NCBI RefSeq assembly: GCF_014202825.1
Contig: NZ_JACHHP010000001.1
Span: 620,001-684,000 of the forward strand
Length of the DNA stretch: 64,000 bases
From: Chiayiivirga flava
GTDB taxonomy: Bacteria; Pseudomonadota; Gammaproteobacteria; Xanthomonadales; Xanthomonadaceae
Reading direction: 5' to 3'
Below the pieces are notes generated by a model. That model had not been told where the DNA came from. It was given only the letters and a program-made list of their open reading frames with translations, and made no database searches. Numbering within the stretch: position 1 is the first letter of the stretch; each line of letters opens with the position of its first letter. A program made the translations under genes and the position numbers. Shown here one piece after another: positions 55,650-64,000 of the stretch.

Positions 55650-55655
55650 ATTCTG
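55650..55655 (-). promoter_or_regulatory. candidate -10 of hutF, leaderless spacing
   Basis: CAGAAT on the minus strand ends six bases before the hutF ATG. A weak TTTCCG lies 17 bases further up (55673-55678). Confidence 0.35.
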
Positions 55656-55801
55656 ACGCGTTCGGGCGCCGCCGGAAACGAGCACGACGCTGCCGAGCCG
55701 GGCCGATGCTAGGCTGCCTGTCCGCCACCCGGACCCCGACCCGCCTTGCCCGTCCTGCCGCCGCCCGTTTTCCGCCCGATGCACTCGGGCGCCCACGCCC
55801 G

Positions 55802-57028
55802 ATGACCGCGCCCGCCTACGATCTGCTGCTGACCGGCGCGCACCTGTGCACCCTGGCCGGCACGGGCGACGACCCGATTCCCGACGGTGCGCTCGGCATC
55901 CGCGACGGCGTCATCGCCCACGTCGGCCGCACAGCCGATCTTCCCGCCGCGCCGGACGCGCTCGCACGCTCGGTGCTGGACGTGAGCGGCACGCTGGTGA
56001 CGCCGGCGCTGGTGGATTGCCACACGCATCTGGTGTTCGGCGGCGATCGCGCGGGCGAGTTCGAGCAGCGTCTGCACGGCGCGAGTTACGAGGAGATCGC
56101 ACGGGCCGGCGGCGGCATCGTGTCGAGCGTGCGCGCCACGCGTGCGGCGAGCGAGGCTGCGTTGTTCGAAGCGACCCTGCCGCGCGCGCTCGCGCTGCGC
56201 GACGACGGCGTGGCGACGCTGGAAATCAAGTCCGGCTACGGTCTGGATACCGAAACCGAACTCCGGATGCTGCGCGTGGCGCGGCGCATCGGTGGCGCCA
56301 CCGGCCAGACCGTGCGCACCACCTTCCTTGGCGCCCACGCGCTGCCGCCGGAGTTCGCCGGACGCGCGGACGCGTACATCGACGAGGTCTGCGAACGCAT
56401 GTTGCCGCTGGCCGCGGCCGAGGGGCTGGTCGATGCGGTCGACGCGTTCTGCGAGCGCATCGGTTTCGATGCCGCGCAGACGCGCCGCGTGTTCGAGCGC
56501 GCGCGGTCGCTCGGGTTGCCGGTGAAACTGCATGCCGACCAGCTCAGCGATTCGGGGGGTGCAGGGCTCGTGGCGGAGTTCGACGGGCTGTCGGCCGACC
56601 ATGTCGAATACGCCAGCGCGGCGGGCATCGCGACGATGGCACGCCGCGGCACCGTCGCCGTGCTGTTGCCCGGCGCGTTCCTGTGCCTGCGCGAAACCAC
56701 GCTGCCGCCGATCGACGCGTTCCGCGCCGCGGGCGTGGCGATGGCGGTGGCCACGGATGCGAACCCGGGAACCTCGCCGTTGCTCTCGCTGCGGCTTGCG
56801 ATGAGTCTTGCCTGCACGCTGTTCCGACTCACGCCGGACGAGGCGCTGCGCGGCGCCACCGTCAACGCGGCGCGTGCGCTGGGATTGCACGATCGCGGCC
56901 GGCTGGCGCTCGGCCAGCGCGCCGACATCGCAGTGTGGAATGCGACGCAGCCGGCGCAGCTGTGTTACTGGCTCGGCGGGCGGATGTTGCGGCAGCTGTT
57001 CATCGGCGGGGCGCCGGTAACGGGCTGA
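55802..57028 (+). CDS. hutI: imidazolonepropionase
   Basis: HutI opens the imidazolone ring to give formimino-glutamate, step three of histidine breakdown. The 408-residue amidohydrolase has [16 protein letters not shown] (His74, His76), [70 protein letters not shown] and [14 protein letters not shown]. The ATG is at 55802. It is divergent from hutF (158-base gap), and all three hut enzymes here form a connected path from urocanate to formylglutamate. hutH and hutG are not in the window. Confidence 0.96.
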   Translation: MTAPAYDLLLTGAHLCTLAGTGDDPIPDGALGIRDGVIAHVGRTADLPAAPDALARSVLDVSGTLVTPALVDCHTHLVFGGDRAGEFEQRLHGASYEEIARAGGGIVSSVRATRAASEAALFEATLPRALALRDDGVATLEIKSGYGLDTETELRMLRVARRIGGATGQTVRTTFLGAHALPPEFAGRADAYIDEVCERMLPLAAAEGLVDAVDAFCERIGFDAAQTRRVFERARSLGLPVKLHADQLSDSGGAGLVAEFDGLSADHVEYASAAGIATMARRGTVAVLLPGAFLCLRETTLPPIDAFRAAGVAMAVATDANPGTSPLLSLRLAMSLACTLFRLTPDEALRGATVNAARALGLHDRGRLALGQRADIAVWNATQPAQLCYWLGGRMLRQLFIGGAPVTG

Positions 57029-57097
57029 CGCGGAACACACCTCTGCGACCCGGCGCGTTCGAATCCGCGCCAGAATCCTCCGCCCTGAAACGACAAA

Positions 57098-57114
57098 GCC
57101 CCGCGATGCGGGGC
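57098..57114 (-). terminator. terminator of the THX gene
   Basis: Minus-strand stem GCCCCGC/GCGGGGC with a three-base loop followed by TTTGTCG. It also lies between the convergent hutI and THX genes, so it may act both ways. Confidence 0.7.
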
Positions 57115-57139
57115 CCGGTCCACCCGTGTCCTCGCGGAC

Positions 57140-57301
57140 TCAGGCCTTTTTCTTTGCCGGCGCCTTCTTGGCCACCACCGGTGCCTTCGGCGTCGCCGCG
57201 GCCTTCTTCGTCACGGCCACCGTGGTGCCGTGCGGACGCGCGTTGCCGTAGCTGCCGGCGTAACGCTTGCCCTTGGCGGTCTTCTTGTCGCCCTTGCCCA
57301 T
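57140..57301 (-). CDS. small ribosomal subunit protein bTHX with Lys/Ala-rich tail
   Basis: A 53-residue basic protein. Residues 1-24, MGKGDKKTAKGKRYAGSYGN and onward, match the Thermus THX peptide that stabilises the 30S head. A C-terminal tail of about 25 residues (TKKAAATPKAPVVAKKAPAK) is extra and resembles the DksA tail. The ATG at 57301 is preceded by AGGAGCAGGAC, a strong ribosome site. It stands alone with its own terminator. Short, but start, ribosome site and terminator all agree. Confidence 0.88.
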   Translation of the reverse strand: MGKGDKKTAKGKRYAGSYGNARPHGTTVAVTKKAAATPKAPVVAKKAPAKKKA

Positions 57302-57412
57302 GTCCTGCTCCTGATGCGCTGGTTTCGATCTGTACGTCCCGTCCGCGACGGGGCCGCGTAGCCTACCATCCGGACGGCTCCGGCGACATGCCCGGACGCG
57401 TCCGGAACGGCT

Positions 57413-57859
57413 TCAGCGGGGTGCGCGCAGGCCGTGCGGGCGCGCGAACAGGTGCGTCAGGCGCAGGTTGACGAAATGCGCCGTGGCCATCGAGGCACCG
57501 CCCGCCACCATCATCAGCACGTGCCAGACCGAGTGATCGTGCAGCGGCGAAAACGACGCCAGCCACACCAGCGCCAGGCCCGGAACCAGGAACGCCCACG
57601 CGTGGAAGGCGCGATGGCGGCGGAAGCCGAAGCTCAGCGTGGTCACGCCGAGCAGCGTCGCGAACACGGTAAAGCCCTGGTCGATGTCGATCAGCGAAAA
57701 CGCACCGAGCCCGAGCGTGGGCACGATCGCCAGGACCAGCGGCAGCAACGCGCAATGGATCGCGCACAGCAGCGAGCCGAACATGCCGATGCGATCGCCA
57801 CGCGACAGCAACGCGTCCGTGCGTTCGGTGCGCTCAGCGGTGGACGTCAGGTCGGCCAT
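57413..57859 (-). CDS. MerC-domain membrane protein
   Basis: A 148-residue inner-membrane protein with four predicted helices (about 25-48, 58-77, 85-103, 113-130). The MerC-type metal cysteine pair lies in the first helix as SLLCAIHCALLP. Histidines in FRRHRAFHAWAF and LHDHSVWHVL lie between helices. The family was named for mercury uptake, but copies next to zinc receptors are probably zinc-related. It is divergent from the ZnuD-like gene and shares a likely Zur operator. A TATAGT -10 lies at 57892-57897 on the minus strand. Confidence 0.85.
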   Translation of the reverse strand: MADLTSTAERTERTDALLSRGDRIGMFGSLLCAIHCALLPLVLAIVPTLGLGAFSLIDIDQGFTVFATLLGVTTLSFGFRRHRAFHAWAFLVPGLALVWLASFSPLHDHSVWHVLMMVAGGASMATAHFVNLRLTHLFARPHGLRAPR

Positions 57860-57910
57860 GTCTTCGGTTGGGCTTGCGGGATCTGCGAAACACTATAACA
57901 TGTCCTCCGA

Positions 57911-57929
57911 AGTGTTACTACATAACATT
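57911..57929. promoter_or_regulatory. candidate Zur operator between merC-like and znuD-like genes
   Basis: TGTTA-CTACA-TAACA is the core of a dyad (57913-57927) that fits the gammaproteobacterial Zur site (TGTTATANTATAACA). The half ATAACAT recurs 27 bases upstream (57895-57901). The site overlaps the likely znuD -10 and the region where a merC -35 would be, so zinc-loaded Zur could shut both. Confidence 0.7.
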
Positions 57930-57943
57930 ACGGAAGACCGTTC

Positions 57944-60139
57944 ATGCGCAACTCCGCCCGCACCTCCCGCCGCGCTCCGCTGGCGCTCGCCATTCTCGTC
58001 GTCCTCGCCGGTCCTGCGATGGCGCAGACCGCCACCGACCGCACCCATGCCGATGCCGAGGAACTGGACCGCATCGAAGTCACCGCCACGCCGCTGAGCG
58101 GCGACGCGGAATCGCTCGCGCAACCGGTCGACATTCTCTACGGCGTGGACCTGGACCGCGCCAAGGCCGGCACGCTGGGCGACACCGTCGCCAAGCTGCC
58201 CGGCGTGCAGAGCACGTTCTTCGGCGCGGGCGTCGGGCGGCCGATCATCCGCGGGCAGGAAGGCCCGCGCGTGCAGGTGCTGTCCGGTGGGATCGCGTCG
58301 ATGGACGCGTCGACCGTCAGTGCGGACCATGCGGTCAGCATCGAGCCGTTTCTGGCCGACCAGATCGAAGTGCTCAAGGGCCCGGCCACGCTGCTGTACG
58401 GCAGCGGCGCGATCGGCGGCGCGGTCAACGTGGTGGACGGCCGCGTGCCGGATGCACCGGCCGATGCGCCGCTGAGCGGACGCGCGGAACTGCGCGGCAA
58501 CACCGTCAACGACGAGGCCACCGGCATGGTCCGGCTCGATGGCGGCGGCAGCCGCTTCGCGTGGCACCTGGACGCCTTCCGCCGCGATGCCGATGACTAC
58601 GAGATTCCCGGCTACGCCCTCTCCCCGCACGAGGACGAGGACCACCACGAGCACGAGGAGGGCGAAGAAGAGCACGGAGACGAACTCGGTTCGTACGGGC
58701 ATCTTGCCAACAGCGCGCTCGAGACCGAGGGCGGCGCCCTCGGCGGCACGTTCTTCGGCGAGCGCGGATTCTTCGGCATGGCGGCGAGCACGTACCGCAG
58801 CAACTACGGCATTCCCGAAGGCGCGCACGTGCATGCCGACGACGAGCACGGTCACGATCACGAAGACGGCGACGAACACGAGCACGAGGAGGAAGGTCCT
58901 GTGCGCATCGACCTGGTGCAGAACCGCATCGACATGAAAACCGGTGTCTACGATCCCCTGCCCTTCCTGCAGCGGATCACCCTGCGCGCGGCCCACAACG
59001 ACTACGAACACGTGGAGCTCGAAGGCGGCGAGCCCGCCACGCGATTCACCAACAACGGCATCGAGGGCCGCCTCGAGGCGGTGCAGCAGGACCTCGACGG
59101 CTGGCGCGGCGCGTTCGGCCTGCAGTTCGGCGATGTGGACTTCGGCGCGATCGGCGAGGAAGCGTTCGTGCCGTCGGCGGCGACGCGCACGCTCGGTGCG
59201 TTCGTGTTGCAGGAGAAGGACTTCGACGCATTCAAGCTCGAGCTCGGCGCGCGCCACGACCGCAACAAGGTCGCGCCGCAGACCGACATCGCCAGCGTGA
59301 CGTCGAGCGCCACCAGCGTGTCCGGCGCCGGCATCTGGCGCCTCACCGACGCGCTCGATCTGCGCTTTGGCCTGGACCGCTCCGAACGCACGCCCACCAC
59401 CGAGGAGCTGTTCGCGCTGGGTGCGCACATCGCCACCGGCAGCTTCGAGATCGGCGACGCCGCACTCGACACCGAACGCGCCAACCGCGCCGAGATCGGC
59501 CTGCACGTGCACGGCGACCGTGCGGAGTTCAGCGTCTCGGCCTACCGGACGAAGTTCGACGATTTCATCTACCTCGCCGACACCGGCATCGAGGAGGACG
59601 CGCTGCCGGTGCGGCTGTGGACGCAGGCCGACACGATCTTCCGCGGCCTCGAGGCAGAAGCGGACGTCCTGCTGGCCGACAATGCCAGCGGCGCCTGGAA
59701 TCTGCGGCTGTTCGGCGACTACGTGCGCGCACGTTTCGACGGCTCGCGGACGCGCAGCGTGGACATCTCCATTCCGCACGGAGACCACTCGCACGACAGC
59801 ACCGCCGAGCTCGTGCAGCGCGGGGCGCTGCCGCGCATCGCACCGGCACGCGTGGGCGCGGACCTGCGCTGGGAGCGCGACGGCTGGCGCGCCTCGCTCG
59901 GTGCGGTGCGCTACGACACGCAGGATCGCGTGGCCGCGATGGAAGAACCGACCCCGGGCTACACCCTGGTCGACGCGCATCTGGCATACCACTGGGATCT
60001 GCCGCGCGTGGCGTGGGAGGTGTTCCTCGACGGCAGCAATCTCACCGACGAGGAAGCGCGTCCGCACACCTCGCTGCTGAAGGATGTCGCGCCGCTCGCG
60101 GGCCGCGGCGTGGCGTTCGGCGTGCGCGCGTTCTTCTGA
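57944..60139 (+). CDS. znuD: TonB-dependent outer-membrane receptor, ZnuD-like zinc uptake
   Basis: A 731-residue receptor: signal peptide (ending GPAMAQT), TonB-box region, plug domain (about 45-165; VAKLPGVQSTFFGAGVGRPI, RGQEGPRVQVLSGGI and ATLLYGSGAIGGAVNVVDG), then a 22-strand barrel ending in Phe. Two extracellular loops are very rich in His, Asp and Glu (about residues 228-246 and 292-318, e.g. HVHADDEHGHDHEDGDEHEH), as in neisserial ZnuD, where they catch zinc. Together with the Zur-like site this supports zinc uptake; nickel or copper is not excluded. Confidence 0.9.
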   Translation: MRNSARTSRRAPLALAILVVLAGPAMAQTATDRTHADAEELDRIEVTATPLSGDAESLAQPVDILYGVDLDRAKAGTLGDTVAKLPGVQSTFFGAGVGRPIIRGQEGPRVQVLSGGIASMDASTVSADHAVSIEPFLADQIEVLKGPATLLYGSGAIGGAVNVVDGRVPDAPADAPLSGRAELRGNTVNDEATGMVRLDGGGSRFAWHLDAFRRDADDYEIPGYALSPHEDEDHHEHEEGEEEHGDELGSYGHLANSALETEGGALGGTFFGERGFFGMAASTYRSNYGIPEGAHVHADDEHGHDHEDGDEHEHEEEGPVRIDLVQNRIDMKTGVYDPLPFLQRITLRAAHNDYEHVELEGGEPATRFTNNGIEGRLEAVQQDLDGWRGAFGLQFGDVDFGAIGEEAFVPSAATRTLGAFVLQEKDFDAFKLELGARHDRNKVAPQTDIASVTSSATSVSGAGIWRLTDALDLRFGLDRSERTPTTEELFALGAHIATGSFEIGDAALDTERANRAEIGLHVHGDRAEFSVSAYRTKFDDFIYLADTGIEEDALPVRLWTQADTIFRGLEAEADVLLADNASGAWNLRLFGDYVRARFDGSRTRSVDISIPHGDHSHDSTAELVQRGALPRIAPARVGADLRWERDGWRASLGAVRYDTQDRVAAMEEPTPGYTLVDAHLAYHWDLPRVAWEVFLDGSNLTDEEARPHTSLLKDVAPLAGRGVAFGVRAFF

Positions 60140-60235
60140 CCGGACCGTCGCCGTCTCTGGTCAGCGATGCAGCCGATCGAGACGACCTGATCGACGCGCC
60201 CTGATCGGAACCGTCCGATCGGGACCCACCGCGAC

Positions 60236-60262
60236 GCCGCCCGCACGTACCGCGCGGGCGGC
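60236..60262. terminator. hairpin between convergent znuD-like gene and relA
   Basis: GCCGCCCGC (60236-60244) pairs perfectly with GCGGGCGGC (60254-60262). No T tract; it overlaps the relA stop. Could end one or both transcripts with Rho. Confidence 0.4.
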
Positions 60263-62376
60263 TACGGCGTGCGGCGCACCTCGCTCACGCCCGGCAGCGC
60301 GGCCATGCGCGAGAGCAGCTCGCCGAGCTGCTCGAAATCGTTCACCTTGAGCGTGAAGCGCAGTTCGGCGGCGTTGCGCGCCTCGTCCAGTCGCGTGTTG
60401 ACCGCGAGGATGTGCGCATTGCCCGCACCGATGATGTTGGTGAGATCCTTGAGCAGCCACTTGCGGTCGTAGGCGCGCACCAGCACGTCGACGCTGTAAC
60501 TCTGCTTCTGCGCGCCGCCCCACTCCACCGGCAGCAGCCGCTCGGGTGCACGCGCGGTCAGCTGCGCAAGCGCCGGACAGCTGTCGCGATGCACCGTCAC
60601 ACCGCGGCCACGCGTCAGATACCCGACGATGGCATCGCCCGCGACCGGCTGACAGCAGCGCGCGAGCGTCACCATGAGGTTGCCGACACCTTCGATGGTG
60701 AAGCCCGACGCAGGCTTCGGCGGTTTTGCGAGCTGGCTCGGGCCGCGCGCGGGTTCGGCGCTTTGTTGCTGCGTTTCGTGCAGGGTGCGCGCGACCTGAC
60801 TCGGCCCCACGTCGCCCAGCGCCACGGCCACGTGCAGGTCTTCGAGTTTCGCCAGGCGCAGTTTCGCCAGCACCGGTTCCAGGTCCGCCTGATGCAGCGC
60901 GAGCCGCTTGAGCTCCTTCTCCAGCATCTCGCGCCCGGCCGCGACGTTGCGCGCATGGTCGAGCTTGTGGAACCAGGCGCGCACCTTGTCGCGTGCGCGC
61001 GCGCTCGCAAGATAGCCGTTGTGTGCGAGCAGCCAGTCGCGCCGCGGTTCGGCGGTCTTGCCGGTCAGGATCTCGATGCGGTCGCCGCTCTTGGGCGCGA
61101 AATTCAGCGGCACGATGCGGCCGTTGACCTTGGCGCCCCGGCAGCGATGCCCGACCTCGGTGTGCACGTGGTAGGCAAAATCGAGCACGGTGCCGCCGCG
61201 CGGCAGATCGATCACCTGGCCCTGCGGCGTCAGCACGTAGATGCGGTCTTCGATCAGTTCGGTCGAAAGCCCGGCGAGCAGCGCGGCGTCTTCCTCGGTG
61301 TCCTTGCCTTCGAGCAATTGCCGCATCCACGCGATCTTGCGCTCGAAGCCCGCGTCGCCCGCGCCGCCTTCCTTGTAACGCCAGTGCGCGGCGACACCCA
61401 GTTCCGCGTGTTCGTGCATCTCGAACGTGCGGATCTGGATCTCCAGCGTCTTGCCGTGCGGTCCGACGACGGCGGTGTGCAGCGAACGGTAGTTGTTGCC
61501 CTTGGGGTTGGCGATGTAATCGTCGAACTCGGACGGCACCGGCGACCACAGTCCGTGCACGAGCCCGAGCGTGGCGTAGCAGCTGGCGATGTCGTCCACC
61601 AGCACGCGCACCGCGCGGATGTCGTAGAGCTCGCTGAAGGGCACGTCCTTGCGCTGCATCTTTTTCCAGATGCTGAAGATGTGTTTGGGGCGGCCCGCGA
61701 CATCGCCGCGGATGCCGGCCTGTGCGAGCGCCGCGCGCAGTTGCGCCTTGGCCTGCTCGATGAAGCCTTCGCGGTCGCCGCGCTTTTCGTCGAGCAGCGC
61801 GGCGATGCGCCGGTAGGTGTCCGGATGCAGGATGCGGAAGACCAAGTCTTCCATTTCCCATTTCAGCTGCCAGATGCCGAGGCGGTTGGCGAGCGGCGCA
61901 TGGATGTCGGCGGCCAGCTGCGCGAGGCGGCGGCGCTCGTCGTCCGGCAGGCGCTGCGCACCGCGCAGGCGCACGATCTGGCGCGACAGCAGGATCAGCA
62001 CCACGCGAAGGTCGCGCACGATCGACAGCAGCAGGCGGCGCAGGCCTTCGGTGCCGCTGCGCGGATCGCGCTCGCCGTAGATCGACCAGACCTTTTCGGC
62101 CTGGCGCTGGCCGTCGATCAGGCTGGACGCGGTTTTCGGACAGACGGCGTCCGCCGCCTCGCCGAAGACGTAGAGCAGCGCGGCGGACAGGGTGTCGCCA
62201 TCGGCGTGCAGGCGGTCAAGCTCGACCAGCGTCTGGGCAAGATCGGCGGCGACGTCGGCTGTCAGCGGGCGCGCCTGCGCGAAGGCGAGCACGTCCGCCG
62301 GCACCGCCGCGGCCGATGCGTCACGCGCGAGCAGCCAGTCGTCGAGCGACGCGATGCGAGGGTGACGCGGAACCAT
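60262..62376 (-). CDS. relA: GTP pyrophosphokinase RelA
   Basis: A 704-residue ribosome-associated (p)ppGpp synthetase. The N-terminal HD region lacks the HDxxED hydrolase motif, and the synthetase domain has YDIRAVRVLVDD, EFDDYIANPKGNNYRSLHT with the acidic ExDD form (Glu283-Asp286) typical of RelA rather than SpoT, and EIQIRTFEMHEHAELGVAAHWRYK. TGS, helical, zinc-finger-like (VTLARCCQPVAGD) and ACT domains follow. It therefore answers amino-acid starvation and would act with DksA. The ATG at 62376 is preferred; one at 62412 overlaps the upstream terminator. Confidence 0.94.
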   Translation of the reverse strand: MVPRHPRIASLDDWLLARDASAAAVPADVLAFAQARPLTADVAADLAQTLVELDRLHADGDTLSAALLYVFGEAADAVCPKTASSLIDGQRQAEKVWSIYGERDPRSGTEGLRRLLLSIVRDLRVVLILLSRQIVRLRGAQRLPDDERRRLAQLAADIHAPLANRLGIWQLKWEMEDLVFRILHPDTYRRIAALLDEKRGDREGFIEQAKAQLRAALAQAGIRGDVAGRPKHIFSIWKKMQRKDVPFSELYDIRAVRVLVDDIASCYATLGLVHGLWSPVPSEFDDYIANPKGNNYRSLHTAVVGPHGKTLEIQIRTFEMHEHAELGVAAHWRYKEGGAGDAGFERKIAWMRQLLEGKDTEEDAALLAGLSTELIEDRIYVLTPQGQVIDLPRGGTVLDFAYHVHTEVGHRCRGAKVNGRIVPLNFAPKSGDRIEILTGKTAEPRRDWLLAHNGYLASARARDKVRAWFHKLDHARNVAAGREMLEKELKRLALHQADLEPVLAKLRLAKLEDLHVAVALGDVGPSQVARTLHETQQQSAEPARGPSQLAKPPKPASGFTIEGVGNLMVTLARCCQPVAGDAIVGYLTRGRGVTVHRDSCPALAQLTARAPERLLPVEWGGAQKQSYSVDVLVRAYDRKWLLKDLTNIIGAGNAHILAVNTRLDEARNAAELRFTLKVNDFEQLGELLSRMAALPGVSEVRRTP

Positions 62377-62392
62377 GCCGGCAGTGGACCCC

Positions 62393-62420
62393 AAAACGAA
62401 ACGCCGGAGCAAGCTCCGGC
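62393..62420 (-). terminator. terminator of the Ig-repeat surface protein gene
   Basis: Minus-strand stem CGCCGGAGC, two-base loop, GCTCCGGCG (62401-62420), followed by TTTCGTTTT. It separates the Ig-repeat gene from relA on the same strand. Confidence 0.8.
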
Positions 62421-62478
62421 GTTGTTCGATCTGCGCCGCGCGATCGTGGAGACCGGGCGGCGCGTTGGTTTGCGTGCG

Positions 62479-64000
62479 TCAGGGCGCAGTGACCGTCAGC
62501 GTGAAGGTCTGCTCGGCCGTCAGGTTGCCGTCGCTTGCGGTGACCGTGATTTCATATTCGTCCGCCGAGCCGCCGGCAGGCACGCCGAAAATCTGCCCCG
62601 TTGCCGGATTGTGGATGACACCGGCCGGCAGGCCCGTGATTGCGTAGGTCAGCACGTCGCCGTCCGGATCGCTGAATCCGAGCGCAGTCTGCTTGTCCAG
62701 CAATGCGCCTTCGGCCACAACGACGTCGGTCAGCTCTTCCTCGGTCTGGGGCGCGCCGTTCTCGTCGCTGACCGTCCACGAGAACGTGTCGCTGACCGTG
62801 CCCGAGTTGCCGTCGTCCGCCGTGATCGTGACCGAATACGGGCTGCCGACCGATGCGGTGTAGGCGATGACACCGGTGATCGTGCCGTTGGCCGACAGGC
62901 TCAGCCCTGTCGGCAGCGAGCCGCCGGTGACCGAGAAGGTTAGCGAGTCGCCCGCGTCGGCGTCGTCGAAGTTGCCGGCGATGTCGAGCGAGATGGCCTC
63001 GCCTTCCTCGTTGGCCTGATCGTCGATGGCCACCGCCACGGTCGGTGCGTTGTTGACGTTGGTCACGGTCAGCGTGAACGACTGGTCGACGCTCAGCGCC
63101 GTATCGCTGGCGGTGATCGTGACGTCGTAGACACCCGCCGACGCATTGCTCAACTGGCCGATCGCAAGACCGGTGGTCGGGCTGAAGATGATGCCGGGCG
63201 GGAGGCCGTTCGCGCTGTAGACCAGCACATCGCCATCCGGATCCGAGAAGCCGCCGGCGGTCTGGATCTCGAGCAGCGCGCCTTCCGCGAACTGGACGTT
63301 CGGCAACGTGCCGACCGCGATCGGCGCCCCGTTCTGGTTGGTGACCGTCAGCGTGAACGCCTGCTGCGCCGTGAGGCTGCCGTCGTTCGCGGTCACGACG
63401 ACGTTGTAGACGCCGTTGGACGTGAAGCCCAGGTTGCCGCCGATGGCACCGGTGGTCTGGTTGATGGCGATGCCCGCGGGCAGGCCCGTGGCCGAGTAGG
63501 TCAGGGTGTTGCCGTCCGGATCGGAGAACGCACCGGCGGTGGCGATGGACACCACGCTGCCTTCGTTCAGGACCACGTTCGCAAGCGTACCGACGGGCAG
63601 CGGCGCCTGGTTCGCGACGAGGTTGATCGTCAGCGAGCGCGAGTTGTCCGCGATGAGCTGGTCGCCGTCGCTGGTCGGGTCGGAGAACACCGCCACCGCG
63701 GTCCGGGCGCCGGTACCGGCCGCCTTGCGCGTCAGCGTGTAGACCTGCGATGCGCCCGGCTGCAAGGTGCCGAGGTTGTGCGTGAGGGCGCCGTTGCCGC
63801 CTGCGCAATAGGTCTCGGTGCCTTGCGGCGCGGCGCCGCAGCCCACGGTCTGGATGCTCGGCGACACGCTGCCGCTGGCCTTGGGCACGAATTCGCGCAC
63901 CCGCACGCCCACCGCCGGGCCGTCACCGTCGTTGGTGACGAGCACCTTGTACGTGATGCCGTTGACCGCCGCGAGCGGCTGGTTGATGAACTGGTCCGCC
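62479..64000 (-). CDS. Ig-repeat surface/secreted protein, C-terminal part (cut by window edge)
   Basis: At least 507 residues remain, the N-terminus being outside the window. The first part (YKVLVTNDGDGPAVGVRVRE) is a DUF11/CARDB-like repeat, then four cadherin/He_PIG-type putative Ig domains of about 100 residues follow. Each has PxxxxLPxVxxxEGxxxxxxxxxxFSDPDGDxLxYxxxGLPxG and ends TFTLTVTN or similar; the last ends in FTLTVTAP. Such chains are usually adhesins or stalks. No sortase or type-I secretion signal appears in the visible end. Repeats differ by tens of percent, so they are not recent copies. Confidence 0.85.
   Translation of the reverse strand, partial: ADQFINQPLAAVNGITYKVLVTNDGDGPAVGVRVREFVPKASGSVSPSIQTVGCGAAPQGTETYCAGGNGALTHNLGTLQPGASQVYTLTRKAAGTGARTAVAVFSDPTSDGDQLIADNSRSLTINLVANQAPLPVGTLANVVLNEGSVVSIATAGAFSDPDGNTLTYSATGLPAGIAINQTTGAIGGNLGFTSNGVYNVVVTANDGSLTAQQAFTLTVTNQNGAPIAVGTLPNVQFAEGALLEIQTAGGFSDPDGDVLVYSANGLPPGIIFSPTTGLAIGQLSNASAGVYDVTITASDTALSVDQSFTLTVTNVNNAPTVAVAIDDQANEEGEAISLDIAGNFDDADAGDSLTFSVTGGSLPTGLSLSANGTITGVIAYTASVGSPYSVTITADDGNSGTVSDTFSWTVSDENGAPQTEEELTDVVVAEGALLDKQTALGFSDPDGDVLTYAITGLPAGVIHNPATGQIFGVPAGGSADEYEITVTASDGNLTAEQTFTLTVTAP

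Noticed and set aside
50959..55728. A 1589-codon frame joining hutF-strand sequence to the CHAT protein.
   Set aside because: The part above 54213 is a shadow of hutF; the CHAT protein has its own signal peptide and ribosome site at 54213.

Overview
The window is dense, GC-rich chromosomal DNA, apparently close to 70 percent GC. Gene content and order fit a gammaproteobacterium of the Lysobacterales (Xanthomonadales). Reasons: E. coli-like blocks survive (mutL-amiB-tsaE-nnr//queG; bamC-dapA//gcvR-bcp; dnaX-ybaB-recR; phoB-phoR; ppk-ppx). They are mixed with features typical of that order, such as a DksA with a Lys/Ala-rich tail, a Tat-exported DUF1501 protein beside a DUF1800 protein, a glutamine-type dihydroorotase and paired intergenic palindromes. 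A Rhodanobacteraceae/Lysobacteraceae placement is inference.

Layout. 0-5 kb: mismatch repair, cell-wall amidase, t6A synthesis, NAD(P)HX repair and epoxyqueuosine reductase. 5-11 kb: pgi, then a pantothenate/folate/poly(A) polymerase operon (pcnB-folK-panB-panC) and tRNA-Glu(CTC) followed by a 7Fe ferredoxin. 11-18 kb: bamC-dapA divergent from gcvR-bcp-phoH, an outer-membrane barrel and thiD. 18-23 kb: NAD-type isocitrate dehydrogenase, a secreted protein of unknown role, glutaredoxin with an AhpD-like protein, and the BepA chaperone-protease. 23-29 kb: phosphate block phoB-phoR-ppk-ppx with a likely Pho box. 29-33 kb: dksA, yidD, pyrC and an M23 peptidase. 33-36.5 kb: hinT, recR, ybaB, dnaX.

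36.6-64 kb is more accessory. It holds a DUF1800-DUF1501 operon, a secreted Reeler-domain protein, a secreted beta-propeller protein, an RND efflux pair and a repeat-rich noncoding stretch of about 0.8 kb. Histidine-degradation genes (hutU, hutF, hutI) follow, interrupted by an exported TPR-CHAT protease and a small unknown protein. Then come ribosomal protein THX, a divergent MerC/ZnuD-like zinc module with a likely Zur operator, relA, and the C-terminal part of an Ig-repeat surface protein cut by the window edge.

Themes. Intergenic space carries two families of short palindromes, mostly in inverted pairs; one pair supplies the start codon of the M23 peptidase. Several genes (amiB, nnr, queG, the 19134 gene, hutF) have a -10-like hexamer six or seven bases before the start codon, suggesting leaderless mRNAs. 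Three neighbouring exported proteins share a short Phe-x-(Asp/Gly)-Asp-Phe-Glu tag. No CRISPR array, prophage, transposase or rRNA was seen.
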